Assembly (NCBI RefSeq): GCF_031458235.1
Contig: NZ_JAVDYB010000001.1
Coordinates: 7,465,001-7,529,000, forward strand
DNA from: Catenuloplanes atrovinosus
GTDB lineage: Bacteria > Actinomycetota > Actinomycetes > Mycobacteriales > Micromonosporaceae
DNA length: 64,000 bases
Direction of reading: 5' to 3'
The translations under genes and the position numbers were made by a program. Position 1 is the stretch's first letter. Every line of letters starts with the position of its first letter. The notes below the pieces were generated by a model. The model was not told where the DNA came from and made no database searches. It worked only from the letters and a program-made list of their open reading frames with translations. Positions 62,311-64,000 of the stretch are shown here, piece after piece.

Positions 62311-63940
62311 AGAGATGTAGTGATTCGGGGGCGTGCAGGCGGAGCATCGTGGCGCCGACCATGGGTGGGATGTAGCGGCGGGTGGCCAGGGAGACCACGA
62401 TCATGGTGGCGAAGGCGAGTGGGACGGTCCAGGCGGCGGGCTGGGCGACGGCCTCGGCGGGCCAGCCGGACAGTGGTGGGCCGAGCACGGTGATCAGGAC
62501 GGCGGCGACCGCGGCGCCGCCGCCGGTGAGGATGCCCGCGGCGGCGCCGGCGGCGGTGAGGCCGCGCCACCAGATGCCGAGCACGAGCAGCGGGCAGAAG
62601 CTGGACGCGGCGACCGCGAACGCGAGGCCGACGACCTGGGAGACGTCCAGCGAGGCGACGTTGAGCGCGAGCAGCAGCGGTACGGCGCCGCCGATCAGCG
62701 AGGCCAGGCGGAACGTGGGGACGGAGCCGCCGCGGCCGATCACGTCGGTGGCGAGGACGCCGGCGACGCTGGTCAGCAGGCCGGAGCTGGTGGACAGGAA
62801 CGCGGCGAACGCGCCGGCCGCGACCAGGGCGGCGAGCAGCTGGCCGGTCAGTCCGGGGCCGAGGGCGGCGCCGGGCAGCAGCAGCACCACGGCGTCGGTG
62901 TCGCCGGTGAGCAGCAGCTGGGGGGTGTAGACGCGGCCGAGCGCGCCGTAGACCGTGGGCAGCAGGTAGAAGAGGCCGACCAGTGCCAGGACGACGAGCG
63001 TGGTGCGGCGGGCGGCGGCGCCGTCGCGGTTGGTGTAGAAGCGGACCAGCACGTGCGGCAGGCCCATGGTGCCGAGGAACGTGGCGAGGATCAGCGAGTA
63101 CGTGCCGAACAGGCTGCCGCCGCGGCCGGGCAGCAGCCAGTCGAGGCCGGTCGCGACGCCCTCGACGGCCGGGACCGGCGCGCCGGCCGGGAAGGACAGC
63201 TCGTCGCCGGGCGCGACGGTGCGCGTGCCGCCGTCCGCGAACGTGAGCGTGGCCGGCGACTCCACGGTCAGCACCGTGGCCTGCCGGAACGTGAGCCCGT
63301 CCGCGGGCGTGACCTCGGGCCGGCCGTCGGCCTGCCAGACCAGGGCCAGGAAGATCACGGGTACGGCCAGCGCGGTGAGTTTCAGCCAGTACTGGAAGGC
63401 CTGCACGAAGGTGATCGCCCGCATGCCGCCGAGCGCCACGTTCGCGGTGACGACGGCGCTGACCAGCACGGCGCCGAGCGCGTAGGGTGCGCCGGTCACG
63501 GTGGCCAGCGTGAGGCCGGCGCCCTGGAGCTGCGGGACCAGGTAGAGCCAGCCGATGAAGACCACGAACGCGGTGGCGAGCGTGCGCAGCCGGCGGGAGT
63601 CCAGCCGCAGCTCGCAGAAGTCGGGCAGCGTGAACGCGCCGGAGCGGCGCAGCGGCGCGGCCACGAACAGCAGCAGCGCCAGGTATCCGGCCGCGAAGCC
63701 GACCGGGTACCAGAGCACGTCGACGCCGTTCTTCAGGATCAGCCCGGCCACGCCGAGGAACGACGCGGCGGACAGGTACTCGCCACCGATCGCGGCCGCG
63801 TTCCAGGCCGGGCTGACCATGCGCGAGGCGACCAGGAAGTCGGAGGTGGTCCGCGCCAGCCGCAGGCCGTAGAAGCCGATCGCCACGGTGGCGACGGTCA
63901 TCAGGACCACGGTCGGGATCAGGTACGGGTTCGGGGTCAT
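62309..63940 (-). CDS. Sodium:solute symporter, ActP/SSS family
   Basis: A 543-residue protein with about 13 transmembrane segments. Family signatures include DFLVASRMVSPAWNAAAIGGEYLSAASFLG near the N terminus and GLPHVLVRFYTNRD in the middle, as in acetate/cation symporters (ActP). It carries an insert between about 215 and 275 (TFADGGTRTVAPGDELSFPAG), a soluble loop seen in actinobacterial members. It probably imports acetate or another short organic anion with Na+. ATG 63940 overlaps the stop of an upstream frame by ATGA. Confidence 0.88.
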   Translation of the reverse strand: MTPNPYLIPTVVLMTVATVAIGFYGLRLARTTSDFLVASRMVSPAWNAAAIGGEYLSAASFLGVAGLILKNGVDVLWYPVGFAAGYLALLLFVAAPLRRSGAFTLPDFCELRLDSRRLRTLATAFVVFIGWLYLVPQLQGAGLTLATVTGAPYALGAVLVSAVVTANVALGGMRAITFVQAFQYWLKLTALAVPVIFLALVWQADGRPEVTPADGLTFRQATVLTVESPATLTFADGGTRTVAPGDELSFPAGAPVPAVEGVATGLDWLLPGRGGSLFGTYSLILATFLGTMGLPHVLVRFYTNRDGAAARRTTLVVLALVGLFYLLPTVYGALGRVYTPQLLLTGDTDAVVLLLPGAALGPGLTGQLLAALVAAGAFAAFLSTSSGLLTSVAGVLATDVIGRGGSVPTFRLASLIGGAVPLLLALNVASLDVSQVVGLAFAVAASSFCPLLVLGIWWRGLTAAGAAAGILTGGGAAVAAVLITVLGPPLSGWPAEAVAQPAAWTVPLAFATMIVVSLATRRYIPPMVGATMLRLHAPESLHL

Positions 63941-64000
63941 GCCGGGCTCCCGGCCCCGCCGCGGTTCCGGGGTGGTCGGCGCTGCACCGATGGTTTCTCG
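63937..64000 (-). CDS. 3' end of an upstream gene, partial
   Basis: The frame entering from the right edge ends EKPSVQRRPPRNRGGAGSPA and a TGA that overlaps the symporter ATG (ATGA). In actinomycetes ActP-type genes often follow a small DUF485 membrane protein or another partner gene, which this could be. Too short to identify. Confidence 0.4.
   Translation of the reverse strand, partial: EKPSVQRRPPRNRGGAGSPA

Overview
The window is very GC-rich actinobacterial chromosome, most likely from a Micromonosporaceae genus such as Actinoplanes or Catenuloplanes. This rests on codon use, GTG starts, an XRE-deformylase fusion, an IdeR-type iron box and HspR-type heat-shock control. The genus is an inference, not a measurement.

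Backbone, left (1-11472): a DUF6493 gene coupled to a SWIM zinc-finger gene, a DUF3152 lipoprotein, htpG, an M48 membrane protease, hsp20 with an HspR (HAIR) operator, an EAL-DICT protein and a secreted serine hydrolase. A parS-like site lies between the M48 gene and hsp20.

Island (about 11700-49417): two related elements appear stacked at the 3' end of tRNA-Arg(ACG). The outer, older one (up to 23469) is decayed. It holds frameshifted phage genes (portal, TerL, TerS, PAPS-reductase-like), an amber-interrupted IS630 transposase, an apparently intact BcgI-like restriction-modification pair, a remnant of a Beta-protein gene, and an OLD-type ATPase fused at a deletion junction to the 3' end of an integrase. 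A 50-bp att copy ends it. The inner one (23470-49417) has an intact tyrosine integrase beside the whole tRNA. Its cargo is an XRE repressor with a large palindromic operator, an IetA/IetS-like ATPase-subtilase pair, a type I restriction operon with a YgjP-like metallopeptidase, a convergent Beta-protein gene, an IS5 remnant, a large RHS protein, small membrane proteins, a GH16 hydrolase and a HTH-membrane regulator. No replication or transfer genes are visible, so this looks like a defence-loaded integrative island.

Backbone, right (49493-64000): tRNA-Ser(GCT), an EcsC-like protein with a low-complexity N terminus, a 17-bp tandem repeat, a CPBP protease, a flavohemoprotein, an XRE-peptide deformylase fusion, an iron-box-controlled FhuF-like reductase with a small overlapping upstream ORF, a GT-C-like membrane protein, a methyltransferase, a coupled MFS/YbhB pair, a cluster of five short repeats, and a sodium:solute symporter.

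The strongest leads are the tandem tRNA-Arg island, the regulated IetAS-like module, the Beta-protein sequences found twice beside restriction systems, the BcgI-like system, and the RHS protein whose C-terminal tip changes base composition.
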